From Bradyrhizobium betae (GTDB lineage Bacteria > Pseudomonadota > Alphaproteobacteria > Rhizobiales > Xanthobacteraceae), in assembly GCF_008932115.1 (NCBI RefSeq), contig NZ_CP044543.1, positions 2,362,501-2,426,500 of the forward strand: a stretch of 64,000 nucleotides of DNA, written 5' to 3'. How positions within the stretch are numbered: position 1 is the stretch's first letter; every line of letters starts with the position of its first letter. This document shows positions 1 to 10,753 of this stretch, in pieces. The notes below the pieces were generated by a model. The model was not told where the DNA came from, did no database searches, and saw nothing but the letters and a program-made list of their open reading frames with translations. Position numbers and translations under genes: made by a program.

Positions 1-650
1 GGCTCCATCTGTTTGTAGGTGTCCGGTTTCAGGTCTATTTCACTCCCCTCGTCGGGGTGCTTTTCACCTTTCCCTCACGGTACTGGTTCACTATCGGTCG
101 CTGAGGAGTACTTAGGCTTGGAGGGTGGTCCCCCCGCGTTCAGACAGGATTTCACGTGTCCCGCCTTACTCGTGGATACATCATCGCATTACTCGTACGG
201 GGCTATCACCCTCTGAGGCCCAGCTTTCCTGACTGGTTCCGATTGTCTTTGATGTATCACTGGCCTGGTCCGCGTTCGCTCGCCACTACTAACGGAGTCT
301 CTGTTGATGTCCTTTCCTCCAGGTACTTAGATGTTTCAGTTCCCTGGGTTTGCTTGAAACCTCCTATGTATTCAGAAGTCTCATACCTTCTCTTGATAAC
401 CGGAAATCCAAAACCTCTTCGATCGAAATCTAAAGGTCCAGGCATCTTCCATTATCTGGTCGAACCCCACACCACAGTCTTTCGACTGAGGTCTTGGAGT
501 TCCGGCTATCGAAGGTGGGTTTCCCCATTCGGAAATCCGCGGATCAAAGCTTCTTCGCAGCTCCCCACGGCTTATCGCAGCGTAGCACGTCCTTCATCGC
601 CTCTCAGCGCCAAGGCATCCACCGAACACCCTTAAGGCACTTGATTGCTC
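1..650 (-). rRNA. rrl: 23S ribosomal RNA, 5' part (runs off the window)
   Basis: Read on the minus strand, the segment is the 5' domain of 23S rRNA. The universal 5' stretch, which ends in the CCTTAAGGG-type motif and the GATGCCTTGG box, lies near 610-640, and the conserved GAACTGAAACATCTAAG helix lies near 330-346. The gene is cut by the left edge, so only about the first 650 nucleotides are present. The exact 5' end is estimated from homology and may be off by some bases. It is the last visible gene of the rrn operon transcribed leftward from the promoter near 3340-3369. Helix 9 is enlarged (see the separate entry). Confidence 0.95.
395..510 (-). other. Enlarged helix 9 / intervening sequence in 23S rRNA
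   Basis: Between the conserved GGGGAAACCCA (minus strand, about 515-525) and AACCCAGGGAACTG (about 337-350) there are roughly 165 bases, where E. coli has about 55. The insert is closed by a stem: GATAGCCGGAA (510-500) pairs with TTCCGGTTATC (405-395) with one G-U. Insertions here are known in Rhizobiales; RNase III removes or nicks them and leaves a 5.8S-like fragment. The cleavage itself is inferred. Confidence 0.75.
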
Positions 651-1058
651 TCATTATCAATGTCCACACACTCGGCAGAATGTTGTCTGCAGAATTACCT
701 TGCGGCACGCGCCCTCGATGAACGCTATCTGCAGCCGGACAATGATTAGAAAGACCAGCTTGCTTCGTAAGATCGTTCCGATAGCGAGGCGGTCAAGCTT
801 CGCTAAAAGGATCATTTACAACTCACGCATCTCCCAGATGCAGCCTTGTGAGCTACACTGAAAGGCGCACGAGCGCCGAAATGATCCGGAGATAATGAAG
901 TCTCGCGTGGCAATTGCTTGCCGCACGATCCAACTCGGATCGATCTCCTCTTTACGATGTCAGAAATCACGCAGCTTGCTGTCCATCCGGACTAACAAGT
1001 GCGAAGTGATGTTTCGCGGACGATTTTGGTGCACGATCAGTCGATCGATCAAACCATC

Positions 1059-1134
1059 TGGTGGAGCCAGACGGGATCGAACCGACGACCTCATGCTTGC
1101 AAAGCACGCGCTCTCCCAGCTGAGCTATGGCCCC
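1059..1134 (-). tRNA. tRNA-Ala(TGC)
   Basis: 76-base cloverleaf on the minus strand in the 16S-23S spacer. It starts GGGGCCATAGCTCAG, carries the anticodon loop TTTGCAA (anticodon TGC), has the T-loop GGTTCGATCC and ends in encoded CCA. The acceptor stem GGGGCCA pairs with TGGCTCC with one G-U. It is the second tRNA of the spacer, after tRNA-Ile, in the usual alphaproteobacterial order. Confidence 0.97.
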
Positions 1135-1167
1135 GTAACCAGAAGACGAATGCTCACTCGATGAAAG

Positions 1168-1244
1168 TGGTGGGCCTGGGAAGACTTGAACTTCCGACCT
1201 CACGCTTATCAAGCGCGCGCTCTAACCAACTGAGCTACAAGCCC
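1168..1244 (-). tRNA. tRNA-Ile(GAT)
   Basis: 77-base cloverleaf on the minus strand. It starts GGGCTTGTAGCTCAG, has anticodon GAT in the loop TTGATAA, the T-arm GGAAGTTCAAGTCTTCC and encoded CCA. It lies 190 bases after the 3' end of 16S and 33 bases before tRNA-Ala, the standard spacer arrangement. Confidence 0.97.
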
Positions 1245-1427
1245 CTAACGCATATCCAGTCAAGGACCAGGGATCTGCAAGGTTGCAGCCCCAGCGCGTG
1301 TTCGTCCGCGAAGAAAGAGAAACGTAGACGGCGAAATCCCGCCAATGCAGCTCAACGATCCTGACGACCGTTGGCCACTGATGTTTCTAAAACGATCCGA
1401 TAGTGAGCCGAAGCTCTCTGAAGGATC

Positions 1428-2924
<1,497 letters not shown>

Positions 2925-3339
2925 GACTTGAACTTTGAACCGGCTGATCACAACGTTTGACGAGGTCCCACCATTTGTCGACCGAGATCGACTTGCTGCC
3001 TGCGATTCACATCGCGGGCAACGATGGTGTTTCCTTGAAAACGTGTACCGCCGAAGTCTTTCGTCCCCTCTCAGAACTCAAAAGCCGAAGCTCTTCAGTA
3101 CCCGAGAGGCGCAAGGACTCCGCCGTCCACGTTTCTCTTTCTTCATCTTCACTTGTCAAACAGCCCGGGACCATGAGGCCCCAACCCTCCGGAGTGGAAG
3201 GGTTCCGACACCCTTACCGGCGACGAATGAACTCCAACCGATTTGTGTCGGCTGTTGTGCACTCAACGAGGTGAGGAGCATCAGTGGCGCGTCCGCTCGC
3301 CTTGGTCAGTGACCCGGCGGCGCCGCGCTCAGTGGTCGG
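2925..3339 (-). other. rrn leader region
   Basis: About 415 bases between the rrn promoter and mature 16S, read leftward. No convincing protein gene: open frames here are short and lack ribosome sites. It is presumably transcribed and removed during 16S maturation. Confidence 0.6.
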
Positions 3340-3369
3340 GTTATAGGCCCCCCCGCCCGGGATTGTCAA
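3340..3369 (-). promoter_or_regulatory. rrn operon sigma-70 promoter
   Basis: On the minus strand a perfect TTGACA (3369-3364) is followed after 18 bases by TATAAC (3345-3340). The spacer is extremely GC-rich and contains a run of seven G. Position, strand and strength fit the main promoter of the 16S-23S operon. A second TTGACG-like box lies just upstream near 3377-3382. Confidence 0.85.
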
Positions 3370-3370
3370 C

Positions 3371-3900
3371 GCCCATCGTCAACAAATCGTCGCACAGTGG
3401 ATCGTCGCGAAAAATGAAGCGATTACAGTCGATTAGAGAGAGTCAGGGTTCGCGGGGCGAAGTTGCTCGGCAAAAAATCTCAAAAAAAGTTTGCTCGCCA
3501 GGGGGCACCGGAGGGGGCTTTTGGCGCCCCCCGGACGGGCCACCAGCGCCCGGCCATTCAGGAAACTTTTTCCATATCGGACGCCGTACTTGAGCCACAT
3601 TCCCGCGGCGTTCTGATAAGAGACAAGCTTGAATCGCGGGAATGCCAGTGGGGGCTGCCGCGGTTTTCATGGGGTCAGAGGAAGGCGATCTTACGGATGA
3701 CGCGACCTTCCTCAGACATTCGAGAGACATCGAGAGCGCTTTTTCCGTCCAGCTGTTCGTAATTTCGGCCGGCCCCGAGCTGGGGCTTTCTGAGCGCGGG
3801 CGCCTGTGCGGCTTGCCTTTTCCGGCAATCCCCCTTGAAGAGGGCGGCCAGGACGAGGTTCGAAACCGGGCACCTTGGGTCGTTGATTGGGGGACTTCAG
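3371..3900. other. Intergenic region between rrn promoter and the M23 peptidase gene
   Basis: About 530 bases between two divergent units. Overlapping open frames on both strands lack recognisable proteins and are judged spurious. A perfect 10-base inverted repeat CATTCCCGCG (3598-3607) / CGCGGGAATG (3635-3644) is present. It overlaps a weak plus-strand promoter candidate, TTGAGC (3590-3595), 18 bases, TGATAA (3614-3619). This could be the promoter and an operator-like site for the peptidase gene, but that is inference. Confidence 0.4.
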
Positions 3901-5979
3901 TTGAACCACAGGACGTCACGCGGCGCTTACGGGCGTGAGACCGGGATCATCGATCTCGGCCACGAGCCGCCGCTGTCCGTCGACGGTTCCGAAGCTGCCG
4001 TCATCGATCGCCGTCGCGTTTCGGTGCAATGGTTCAGCGGCACAATCCTGACCGGACTTTGCGGCGCAGCCCTGATCGGCGGCGCCGTTTTCGCATCTCT
4101 GGACGGCGAAATGACCTTCGCCAAGGTGCCGGAGCGCGTCGAAGGTGCGCTGCGTGGCGCGTTCGGCGCCGCCGATCGCGCCGCCACGCTGCACAAGAGC
4201 GACCGCCTGCCGCCGCCGAACGAATCCTCCGCCTCGCGCAACATCGTGCGCGTCTCGACGGTCGCCCGGGTCGGCAATCGCGACGTGATGCGCGTGCGCC
4301 CCTTCATCCGGATCGCCGGCAATTTGTCGATGACGACGAGCGATCTGTCGGCGAAGATTCCGCCGTTCAACGCGCAACGTCTGCTCACCGACGTCGGCTC
4401 CGATCCGAAGGCCGCGTCGGAGGATCCGAACAATCCGGAAGCCGTCGAGCCCGACGCCGAGGTCTCCTTCGTCACCAAGGACCTGTCGCCGGTGCTGCCG
4501 AAGGCGAAGATTTCCGCCGTGGTGGCGCTCGACGACATCCTGATGCGGGTGCGCGACGCCGCCAACTGGCGCGGCAATGGCGGGGTGCGTTACGCCTCGC
4601 TCGCCAATGCCGCCGCCGACGTTTCCGGCGCGACCGGCAAGTCCGACATCAGCGGGTCCGACATCAAGATGGCCTATGCCACCGAAGTGTCGCCGTCCGA
4701 TCCCTATGCCGGCTTCGAGACGCGCGTGGTGCCGGAAAACGTCACGTTGCTGCCGAAGACCAAGGAACAGATCACCGGCGGTAATCCCAACGGTGAACGC
4801 GTCCACATGGTCAAGAAGGGCGACAGCGTCGGTTCCGTCCTGCGCGATCTCGGCGCGACGGCCGAGGAAATCAAGGCGATCACCGCGACGCTGGGGCCCC
4901 GCGGCCGCGACGGCGGCCTGAAGGAAGGCGAGAAGCTCCGCATCCTGATGGCGCCCGCAAGCCCCGGCGCGAGGCTGCAGCCCTACCGCGTCGTCGTCGC
5001 CAACGACACCATGGTCGAGGCGATCGCCGCGCTGTCCGATCTCGGCAAATACGTCGCGGTCGACGTCTCCAGCATGAACACCGTCGCGGACGCTGCGGCC
5101 AACGCCAACAGCGACGACGATGACGACGATGACGGCACCGGCGTGCGGCTCTACCAGAGCATCTACGAGACCGCGATGCGCAACAAAGTGCCGATGCCGG
5201 TCATCGAGGACATGATCAAGATCTACTCCTACGACGTCGATTTCCAGCGCAAGGTGCAGCCCGGCGATTCCTTCGACGTGTTCTACGCCGGCGAGGACGA
5301 AGGCGTGACTGCGAGCGAAAAGAACGACGTGCTGTTCGCCTCGCTCACGATCGGCGGCGAAACCAAGAAATACTACCGCTACCAGAGCCCCGACGACGGA
5401 GTCGTCGACTACTATGACGAGACCGGCAAGAGCGCGAAGAAGTTCCTGGTCAGGAAGCCCGTCAACAACGCCATCATGCGCTCCGGCTTCGGCGGCCGCC
5501 GCCACCCGATCCTCGGCTACGTGAAGATGCACACCGGCGTCGACTGGGCCACCTCTTACGGCACGCCGATCTTCGCCTCCGGCAACGGCGCGATCGAGAA
5601 GATCGGCCCCGAGGGCGGCTACGGCAAATACATCCGTATCAAGCATTCCAACGGCTACGAGACCGCCTATGGCCACATGTCGGCTTTCGCCAAGGGCATG
5701 GAGCCCGGCAAAAAGGTGCGGCAGGGCCAGGTCATCGGCTTCGTCGGTTCCACCGGCGCGTCGACCGGACCGCACGTCCACTACGAAATCCTGGTCAATG
5801 GCCGCTTCGTCGATCCGCTGCGCGTGAAGCTGCCGCGCGGTCGTTCGCTGGAAGGTCCGGTGCTGGCAGGCTTCGAGAAGGAGCGGGACCGGCTCGACGG
5901 CATGATGAGCGGCCGCAACGGCGCCATCGCGAGGATGTCGGACGCGACGGGCGGACCGTTGCAGGTGACGAACCGGTAG
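3901..5979 (+). CDS. M23 family metallopeptidase, membrane-anchored
   Basis: 692 residues from a TTG start at 3901 with GGGGA about 7 bases upstream; an in-frame ATG at 3835 would add 22 residues. A short cytoplasmic N-terminus is followed by one membrane helix (about 45-67), so the rest should lie in the periplasm. A central domain with the LysM/OapA-like stretch HMVKKGDSVG lies near 300. The C-terminal LytM/M23 domain (about 525-645) keeps the zinc motifs HTGVD and HVH, so it should be an active peptidoglycan endopeptidase or an activator. A run of seven Asp (405-411) interrupts the middle part. The gene stands alone and ends in the shared hairpin at 6010-6045. No operon partner is visible. 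Confidence 0.9.
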   Translation: MNHRTSRGAYGRETGIIDLGHEPPLSVDGSEAAVIDRRRVSVQWFSGTILTGLCGAALIGGAVFASLDGEMTFAKVPERVEGALRGAFGAADRAATLHKSDRLPPPNESSASRNIVRVSTVARVGNRDVMRVRPFIRIAGNLSMTTSDLSAKIPPFNAQRLLTDVGSDPKAASEDPNNPEAVEPDAEVSFVTKDLSPVLPKAKISAVVALDDILMRVRDAANWRGNGGVRYASLANAAADVSGATGKSDISGSDIKMAYATEVSPSDPYAGFETRVVPENVTLLPKTKEQITGGNPNGERVHMVKKGDSVGSVLRDLGATAEEIKAITATLGPRGRDGGLKEGEKLRILMAPASPGARLQPYRVVVANDTMVEAIAALSDLGKYVAVDVSSMNTVADAAANANSDDDDDDDGTGVRLYQSIYETAMRNKVPMPVIEDMIKIYSYDVDFQRKVQPGDSFDVFYAGEDEGVTASEKNDVLFASLTIGGETKKYYRYQSPDDGVVDYYDETGKSAKKFLVRKPVNNAIMRSGFGGRRHPILGYVKMHTGVDWATSYGTPIFASGNGAIEKIGPEGGYGKYIRIKHSNGYETAYGHMSAFAKGMEPGKKVRQGQVIGFVGSTGASTGPHVHYEILVNGRFVDPLRVKLPRGRSLEGPVLAGFEKERDRLDGMMSGRNGAIARMSDATGGPLQVTNR

Positions 5980-6009
5980 GTTTCACGTACAGACAGCGCG
6001 TCAGAACGA

Positions 6010-6045
6010 ATAGGCCCCGGAGAGGAAAACCTCTCCGGGGCCTAT
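6010..6045. terminator. Shared bidirectional terminator hairpin
   Basis: A perfect 16-base stem (left arm 6010-6025, right arm 6030-6045) with loop AAAA lies between the convergent M23 gene and clpB. Its GC-rich core CCCCGGAGAGG is very stable. The U-tract is only short on each side, but its position makes it the likely terminator for both genes. Confidence 0.8.
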
Positions 6046-6067
6046 GTCGTTTTCGGCCAGCAGCCGC

Positions 6068-8707
6068 TCAGTTCAGCTTCCGCTTCGACACCGGTGCCTC
6101 GAACTGGGCGATTTCCGCGGTCTGCGGGGCCGTGCCGTTGAAGGTCAGCACGTTGTCTTCGGACGAGATCGCGACCGCATCTCCGTCCTTGATGTCGCCC
6201 GCCAGGATCATCTCGGCGAGCGGATCCTGGACGTAGCGCTGGACCACGCGCTTGAGCGGCCGTGCGCCGTAGGCGGGATCCCAGCCCTTCTCGGCGAGCC
6301 AGTCGCGCGCCTTGCCGTCGAGCGTCAGCACGATCTTGCGATCGGTCAGGAGCCGCTCGAGGCGGCTGAACTGGATCTCGACGATCCGGCCCATCTCGCT
6401 CTTCTGCAAGCGATGGAACAGGATGATCTCGTCGACGCGGTTCAGGAACTCCGGCCTGAAATGCGTCCGCACCGTTGCCATCACGTGCTCGCGCACGGCC
6501 GACGTGTCTTCGCCCTCCGGTTGATTCACCAGGAATTCCGAACCGAGGTTCGAGGTCATGATGATCAGCGTGTTGCGGAAATCGACGGTACGGCCCTGCC
6601 CGTCGGTCAGTCGGCCGTCGTCGAGCACCTGCAACAGGACGTTGAACACATCAGGATGCGCCTTCTCGATTTCGTCGAACAGCACGACCTGATAGGGCCG
6701 GCGTCGCACCGCTTCGGTGAGCGCACCGCCCTCGTCGTAACCGACATAGCCCGGAGGCGCGCCGATCAGCCGCGAGACCGAATGCTTCTCCATGTACTCG
6801 GACATGTCGAGGCGAACCATCGCGGTCTCGTCGTTGAAGAGGTATTCCGCGAGCGCCTTGGTCAGCTCGGTCTTGCCGACACCCGTGGGCCCCAGGAACA
6901 TGAACGAGCCCATCGGACGGTTCGGGTCCTGCAGGCCTGCCCGCGAGCGGCGCACGGCGGTCGCGACCGCACGCACGGCCTCGGCCTGGCCGACGACGCG
7001 CTGTCCGAGCTGCCCCTCCATCTTGAGAAGCTTCTCCTTCTCGCCCTCCAGCATCTTGTCGACGGGCACGCCGGTCCAGCGCGAGACCACCTGCGCGATG
7101 TGGTTGGCAGTGACAGCCTCCTCCATCATCTCGCCGGAGTTCTCCTTGGCCTCGATATCCGCAAGCTGCTTCTCGAGCTGCGGAATCCGGCCATAAGCCA
7201 GTTCGCCGGCCTTCTGGAATTCGCCGCGGCGCTGCGCGTCGGCGAGATCGACCCGCAGACCGTCGAGCTCTGCCTTCAGCTTCTGGGCGTCGGACAGCTT
7301 GTTCTTTTCCGCGCTCCAGCGCGCCGTCAGCGCGGCCGACTTTTCCTCGAGCTCGGCAAGCTCCTTCTCCAGCGTCTGCAGGCGGCTCTTCGAACCGGCA
7401 TCGCTCTCCTTCTTCAAGGCTTCCTGTTCGATCTTCAGCCGGATGATCTCCCGATCCATCGAATCGAGCTCTTCCGGCTTGGAATCGACCTGCATCTTCA
7501 GCCGCGCTGCCGCCTCGTCCATCAGATCGATGGCCTTGTCCGGCAGGAAGCGGTCGGTGATGTAGCGGTTCGACAGCGTGGTCGCGGCGACCAAGGCGGA
7601 ATCGGTGATGCGCACGCCGTGGTGCTGCTCGTACTTGTCCTTCAGGCCGCGCAGGATCGAAATGGTGTCCTCGACCGTCGGCTCCGGCACGAAGATCGGC
7701 TGGAACCGGCGCGCCAGCGCGGCGTCCTTTTCGACGTGCTTGCGGTACTCATCCAGTGTCGTCGCACCGATGCAATGCAGTTCGCCGCGCGCCAGCGCGG
7801 GCTTCAGCAGATTGGACGCGTCCATTGCGCCGTCGCCCTTACCCGCGCCGATCAGCGTATGCATCTCGTCGATGAACAGGATGATCGAGCCCTCGGCCGA
7901 GGTGACTTCCTGCAGAACGGCTTTCAAACGCTCCTCGAACTCGCCGCGATATTTGGCGCCCGCGATCAGCGAGCCCATGTCGAGCGACAGCAGCTTCTTG
8001 TCCTTCAGGCCTTCAGGCACGTCGCCATTCAGGATTCGCAACGCGAGCCCTTCGACGATCGCGGTCTTGCCGACGCCGGGCTCGCCGATCAGGACGGGAT
8101 TGTTCTTGGTCCGGCGCGAAAGCACCTGAATCGTACGGCGGATCTCCTCGTCGCGGCCGATGACCGGATCGAGCTTGCCGTCGCGCGCAGCCTGGGTCAG
8201 GTCGCGAGCATATTTCTTCAGCGCGTCATAGGCGTTCTCGGCCGTTGCCGAGTCCGCAGTGCGGCCCTTGCGCAGCGCTTCGATCGCCGCATTGAGGTTT
8301 TGCGGGGTGACGCCACCCTTGCTGAGGATTACGCCGGCCTCACTGGTCTTCTCCAGCGTCAGGCCGAGCAACAGCCGCTCGACGGTGACAAAGCTGTCGC
8401 CGGCCTTCTCGCCGGCCTTTTCGGCGGCGTCGAAGGTACGGGCGAGCTCAGGCGCGAGGTAAATCTGGCCGGCACCGCCGCCGGAGACTTTCGGCACCTT
8501 GGCGAGGGCGTCCTCGGTCGCCTTGAGAATTGCGCGGGAATTGCCACCGGCGCGGTCGATCAGACCCGCAGCCAGCCCCTCATTGTCGTCCAGCAGCACC
8601 TTGAGGACGTGCAGCGTCGAAAACTGCTGATGCCCCTCGCGCACCGCAAGCGATTGCGCGGACTGGACGAAGCCCCTGGAGCGTTCGGTATATTTGTCGA
8701 TATTCAT
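6068..8707 (-). CDS. clpB: ATP-dependent chaperone ClpB
   Basis: 879 residues, the usual ClpB length. The start at [10 protein letters not shown] (ATG 8707) has GGAAAGAAAAGA upstream; a longer frame from GTG 8743 is less likely. Order of parts: N-terminal Clp repeat domain (1-145), first AAA+ domain with GEPGVGKT (about 205), the coiled-coil middle domain rich in Glu/Lys (about 405-525), and second AAA+ domain with GPTGVGKT (about 605) and the Walker B stretch [12 protein letters not shown]. The middle domain separates it from ClpA/ClpC. ClpB is the cytoplasmic disaggregase that works with DnaK. I did not find a clear sigma-32 box upstream. Confidence 0.97.
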   Translation of the reverse strand: MNIDKYTERSRGFVQSAQSLAVREGHQQFSTLHVLKVLLDDNEGLAAGLIDRAGGNSRAILKATEDALAKVPKVSGGGAGQIYLAPELARTFDAAEKAGEKAGDSFVTVERLLLGLTLEKTSEAGVILSKGGVTPQNLNAAIEALRKGRTADSATAENAYDALKKYARDLTQAARDGKLDPVIGRDEEIRRTIQVLSRRTKNNPVLIGEPGVGKTAIVEGLALRILNGDVPEGLKDKKLLSLDMGSLIAGAKYRGEFEERLKAVLQEVTSAEGSIILFIDEMHTLIGAGKGDGAMDASNLLKPALARGELHCIGATTLDEYRKHVEKDAALARRFQPIFVPEPTVEDTISILRGLKDKYEQHHGVRITDSALVAATTLSNRYITDRFLPDKAIDLMDEAAARLKMQVDSKPEELDSMDREIIRLKIEQEALKKESDAGSKSRLQTLEKELAELEEKSAALTARWSAEKNKLSDAQKLKAELDGLRVDLADAQRRGEFQKAGELAYGRIPQLEKQLADIEAKENSGEMMEEAVTANHIAQVVSRWTGVPVDKMLEGEKEKLLKMEGQLGQRVVGQAEAVRAVATAVRRSRAGLQDPNRPMGSFMFLGPTGVGKTELTKALAEYLFNDETAMVRLDMSEYMEKHSVSRLIGAPPGYVGYDEGGALTEAVRRRPYQVVLFDEIEKAHPDVFNVLLQVLDDGRLTDGQGRTVDFRNTLIIMTSNLGSEFLVNQPEGEDTSAVREHVMATVRTHFRPEFLNRVDEIILFHRLQKSEMGRIVEIQFSRLERLLTDRKIVLTLDGKARDWLAEKGWDPAYGARPLKRVVQRYVQDPLAEMILAGDIKDGDAVAISSEDNVLTFNGTAPQTAEIAQFEAPVSKRKLN

Positions 8708-8787
8708 ATCTTTTCTTTCCCTCGGCCTGCCCATGGAGCCCACTCAGGCACTCCAAACGGCATCTTCATTGGGTTTCCGCCGGCCAT

Positions 8788-8803
8788 GTTGACGCTGGTC
8801 AAC
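8788..8803. promoter_or_regulatory. Inverted repeat upstream of clpB
   Basis: Perfect palindrome GTTGAC-GCTG-GTCAAC about 80 bases upstream of the clpB start, in the 241-base gap to the divergent MOSC gene. The size and symmetry are those of a dimeric regulator site, but no regulator can be named. Confidence 0.35.
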
Positions 8804-8948
8804 CGGCAGTGGTCGTTATCAGCCGGCGCTGGCGTCGGCCTGACCCAAATGTGGGAAGCGTGGCCGCGGATCGGAAGAGGCGAGTTCACAATTTCGTGCG
8901 CGGATTCGCGTGCTTGGCGCCACCGGGGCGAATCCCCTAAGTAGCGTC

Positions 8949-9734
8949 ATGACAGCCAGCCAGACCGCCGAAATCACCGGCCTTTACCGCTACCCGATCA
9001 AGGGGCTGACGCCGGAGCCTTTACCCCGCGTCCCGTTGCGGGCCGGCCAGACCCTGCCCGCCGACCGCCGCTACGCCATCGAGAACGGCCCGAGCGGGTT
9101 CGATCCCGAACAGCCCCAATGGAAGCCGAAGATCCAGTTCCTGATGCTGGCGCGCAATGAGCGGCTGGCGTCCCTCGACAGCCGGTTCGAGGACGCCACC
9201 AACCGCCTGACCATCCGGAAGGACGGCCAGATCGTCGCCAGCGGCGATCTGGAGACCTCCGCCGGGCGCGCCGCCCTCGAGGATTACTTCCGCGAGAATT
9301 TTCAGCCGGAGCTGAAGGGACCGCCAAAGATCCTGTCAGGACGCGACCACAGTTTTTCCGACGTCGCCCGCAAGGTCGTGTCCATCATCAATATCGGCAG
9401 CGTTCGCGCCATCGAGACCATGCTCGGCGCCGCCGTGCATCCGCTGCGCTTCCGCGGCAATCTCTACGTGAAAGGCTGGCCGGCCTGGTCCGAGCTCGAC
9501 CTCGTCGGCCAGACGCTCGCGATCGGCCAGGCCCGGCTGAAGGTGGTCAAGCGCATCGTCCGCTGCCTGGCCGTCAACGTCGACCCCGAGACCGCCGTGC
9601 GCGATCTCGAGATTCCGCCGACGCTCTCGCGCAATCTCGGTCATATGGATTGCGGCATCTATGCCGAGGTGATCGCCGATGGCGAGATTGGCTTGGGGGA
9701 TGCAGTGGCGGTGGAAGAGCCGAGATTGGTTTGA
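8949..9734 (+). CDS. MOSC domain-containing protein
   Basis: 261 residues from ATG 8949 (MTASQTAEIT). The N-terminal beta-barrel part of MOSC proteins begins with GLYRYPIKGL and ends near residue 90; the C-terminal MOSC domain covers about 130-255. The conserved Cys of the sulfur-carrier family is present as VKRIVRCLAVNVD near 215, and a second one as HMDCGIY near 238. MOSC proteins handle molybdenum cofactor or sulfur as in YiiM/YcbX/mARC; the substrate here is unknown. The gene is divergent from clpB and followed by a repeat element. Confidence 0.88.
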   Translation: MTASQTAEITGLYRYPIKGLTPEPLPRVPLRAGQTLPADRRYAIENGPSGFDPEQPQWKPKIQFLMLARNERLASLDSRFEDATNRLTIRKDGQIVASGDLETSAGRAALEDYFRENFQPELKGPPKILSGRDHSFSDVARKVVSIINIGSVRAIETMLGAAVHPLRFRGNLYVKGWPAWSELDLVGQTLAIGQARLKVVKRIVRCLAVNVDPETAVRDLEIPPTLSRNLGHMDCGIYAEVIADGEIGLGDAVAVEEPRLV

Positions 9735-9740
9735 GCTGCG

Positions 9741-9877
9741 GTAGGGTGGGTTAGCCCTGCAGATGCGCAAAGCGCATCTGCTCGGCGTAACCCACCACGT
9801 CTGTCGACGCGAAAGCAGAAGAGGTGGGTTACGCCCGCGGATCGCGCTTCGCGCGGCCGCGAGCTAACCCACCCTAC
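9741..9877. repeat. MITE-like repeat with 15-base terminal inverted repeats (copy 1)
   Basis: 137-base element bounded by GTAGGGTGGGTTAGC and its exact complement GCTAACCCACCCTAC. Inside are further GTAACCCACCAC and GTGGGTTAC arms, so the whole can fold into a cruciform. It contains no gene. A shorter relative is at 35026-35114. Confidence 0.85.
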
Positions 9878-9889
9878 TTGCCTGCAACG

Positions 9890-10549
9890 TCAGTTCGGCA
9901 TCACATACGCATAGATCCGGCCACGCGAGACCGGCGCCTCGCGGACACGGTTACCGTTGTTGCCGGAGATCATGATCGGATTTCCCTGCGCATCGACGCC
10001 GGTGATGATGCCAACATGACCGCCGCGGCGGCCGCGCGACATCACCGCGATGGCGCCGACCTGCGGGCCGGAGACACGGGTGCCGTAACGCGCGAACGAA
10101 TTCGCCATGTCCGATCCGGTGCCATGGTGGCCGGTCTTCTCGAGCACCATGTTCATGAAGCGCGCGCACCACAGGCTGCCGCGCCCGGTCGGATTGCCGC
10201 CGACATAACGCCGAGCCTCGGACACGAGACCCGATCCACCGCCGAAGCCAGCGCTTGCAGCCATGCCGCTGTTGGCCATGCCGCCGCTGTTGGCGTTCGG
10301 ATTGTAGCTGGCCTGGGTGTCCGCGAAGCCGCTCGCCTGCATCTGCGCTGCGCTTCGCTCGAAGCGCGAGCTGCGGGCATGGTGGCGATAATGATGATAT
10401 CTGGCGTGATGCACGTGAGCGTGCCGCTCCGCGCTATGACGATGATGCGGCCGTGCCGAGGCCGGAGAGGAAAACGCGGCGACCGCCGCGAAGAAGAACG
10501 CCAGCGCGACAACACAACGCGACAGGCGAGACGCAAACAACTCGAACAT
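9890..10549 (-). CDS. Secreted CHAP-domain protein (TIGR02594-like)
   Basis: 219 residues with an N-terminal signal peptide (about 1-33, LAFFFAAVAAF, cleavage near ASA). A His-rich stretch (about 35-58, 12 or more His) follows, then a flexible Gly/Asn/Ser linker. The C-terminal CHAP/NlpC-like domain (about 108-215) has the catalytic Cys in SLWCARFMN and His in GHVGIITG, followed by an Asn in ISGNNGNRV. Such proteins are cell-wall amidases or endopeptidases acting outside the cytoplasm. The His-rich segment may bind metal; that is inference. It is a single gene divergent from the hydrolase at 10754. Confidence 0.85.
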   Translation of the reverse strand: MFELFASRLSRCVVALAFFFAAVAAFSSPASARPHHRHSAERHAHVHHARYHHYRHHARSSRFERSAAQMQASGFADTQASYNPNANSGGMANSGMAASAGFGGGSGLVSEARRYVGGNPTGRGSLWCARFMNMVLEKTGHHGTGSDMANSFARYGTRVSGPQVGAIAVMSRGRRGGHVGIITGVDAQGNPIMISGNNGNRVREAPVSRGRIYAYVMPN

Positions 10550-10753
10550 TCTTCATCCTTCGTTGACACCCCCAGTTCCCGATCGGCCCGTGCACGGCCG
10601 ACATCCGTCTGGCCGTTAAGCCGCCCGATGTGGCGAGAAAAAGACGCGGCGGCAGCGAATAGCTGCGATGATTTTGTGTCGACGCTGCCGCGTTGCGGAC
10701 AACAGCATTAACTGCGATCCTCGGATCACGGCTTCAAGAGAGGGAAACAGTTA

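Noticed and set aside
156..635. 159-codon open frame inside 23S rRNA
   Set aside because: Lies wholly in conserved rRNA; such frames are often misannotated as proteins.
3443..3919. 158-codon minus-strand frame between the rrn promoter and the M23 gene
   Set aside because: No ribosome site, no recognisable protein, and overlapping frames of similar length on the other strand.
3916..5781. 621-codon open frame on the minus strand
   Set aside because: Antisense shadow of the M23 peptidase caused by high GC at codon position 3; no domain.
6044..8944. 966-codon open frame on the plus strand
   Set aside because: It is the antisense of clpB over its whole length. ClpB is fully conserved on the other strand, and the antisense product is Arg/Leu/Ala-rich with no known domain.
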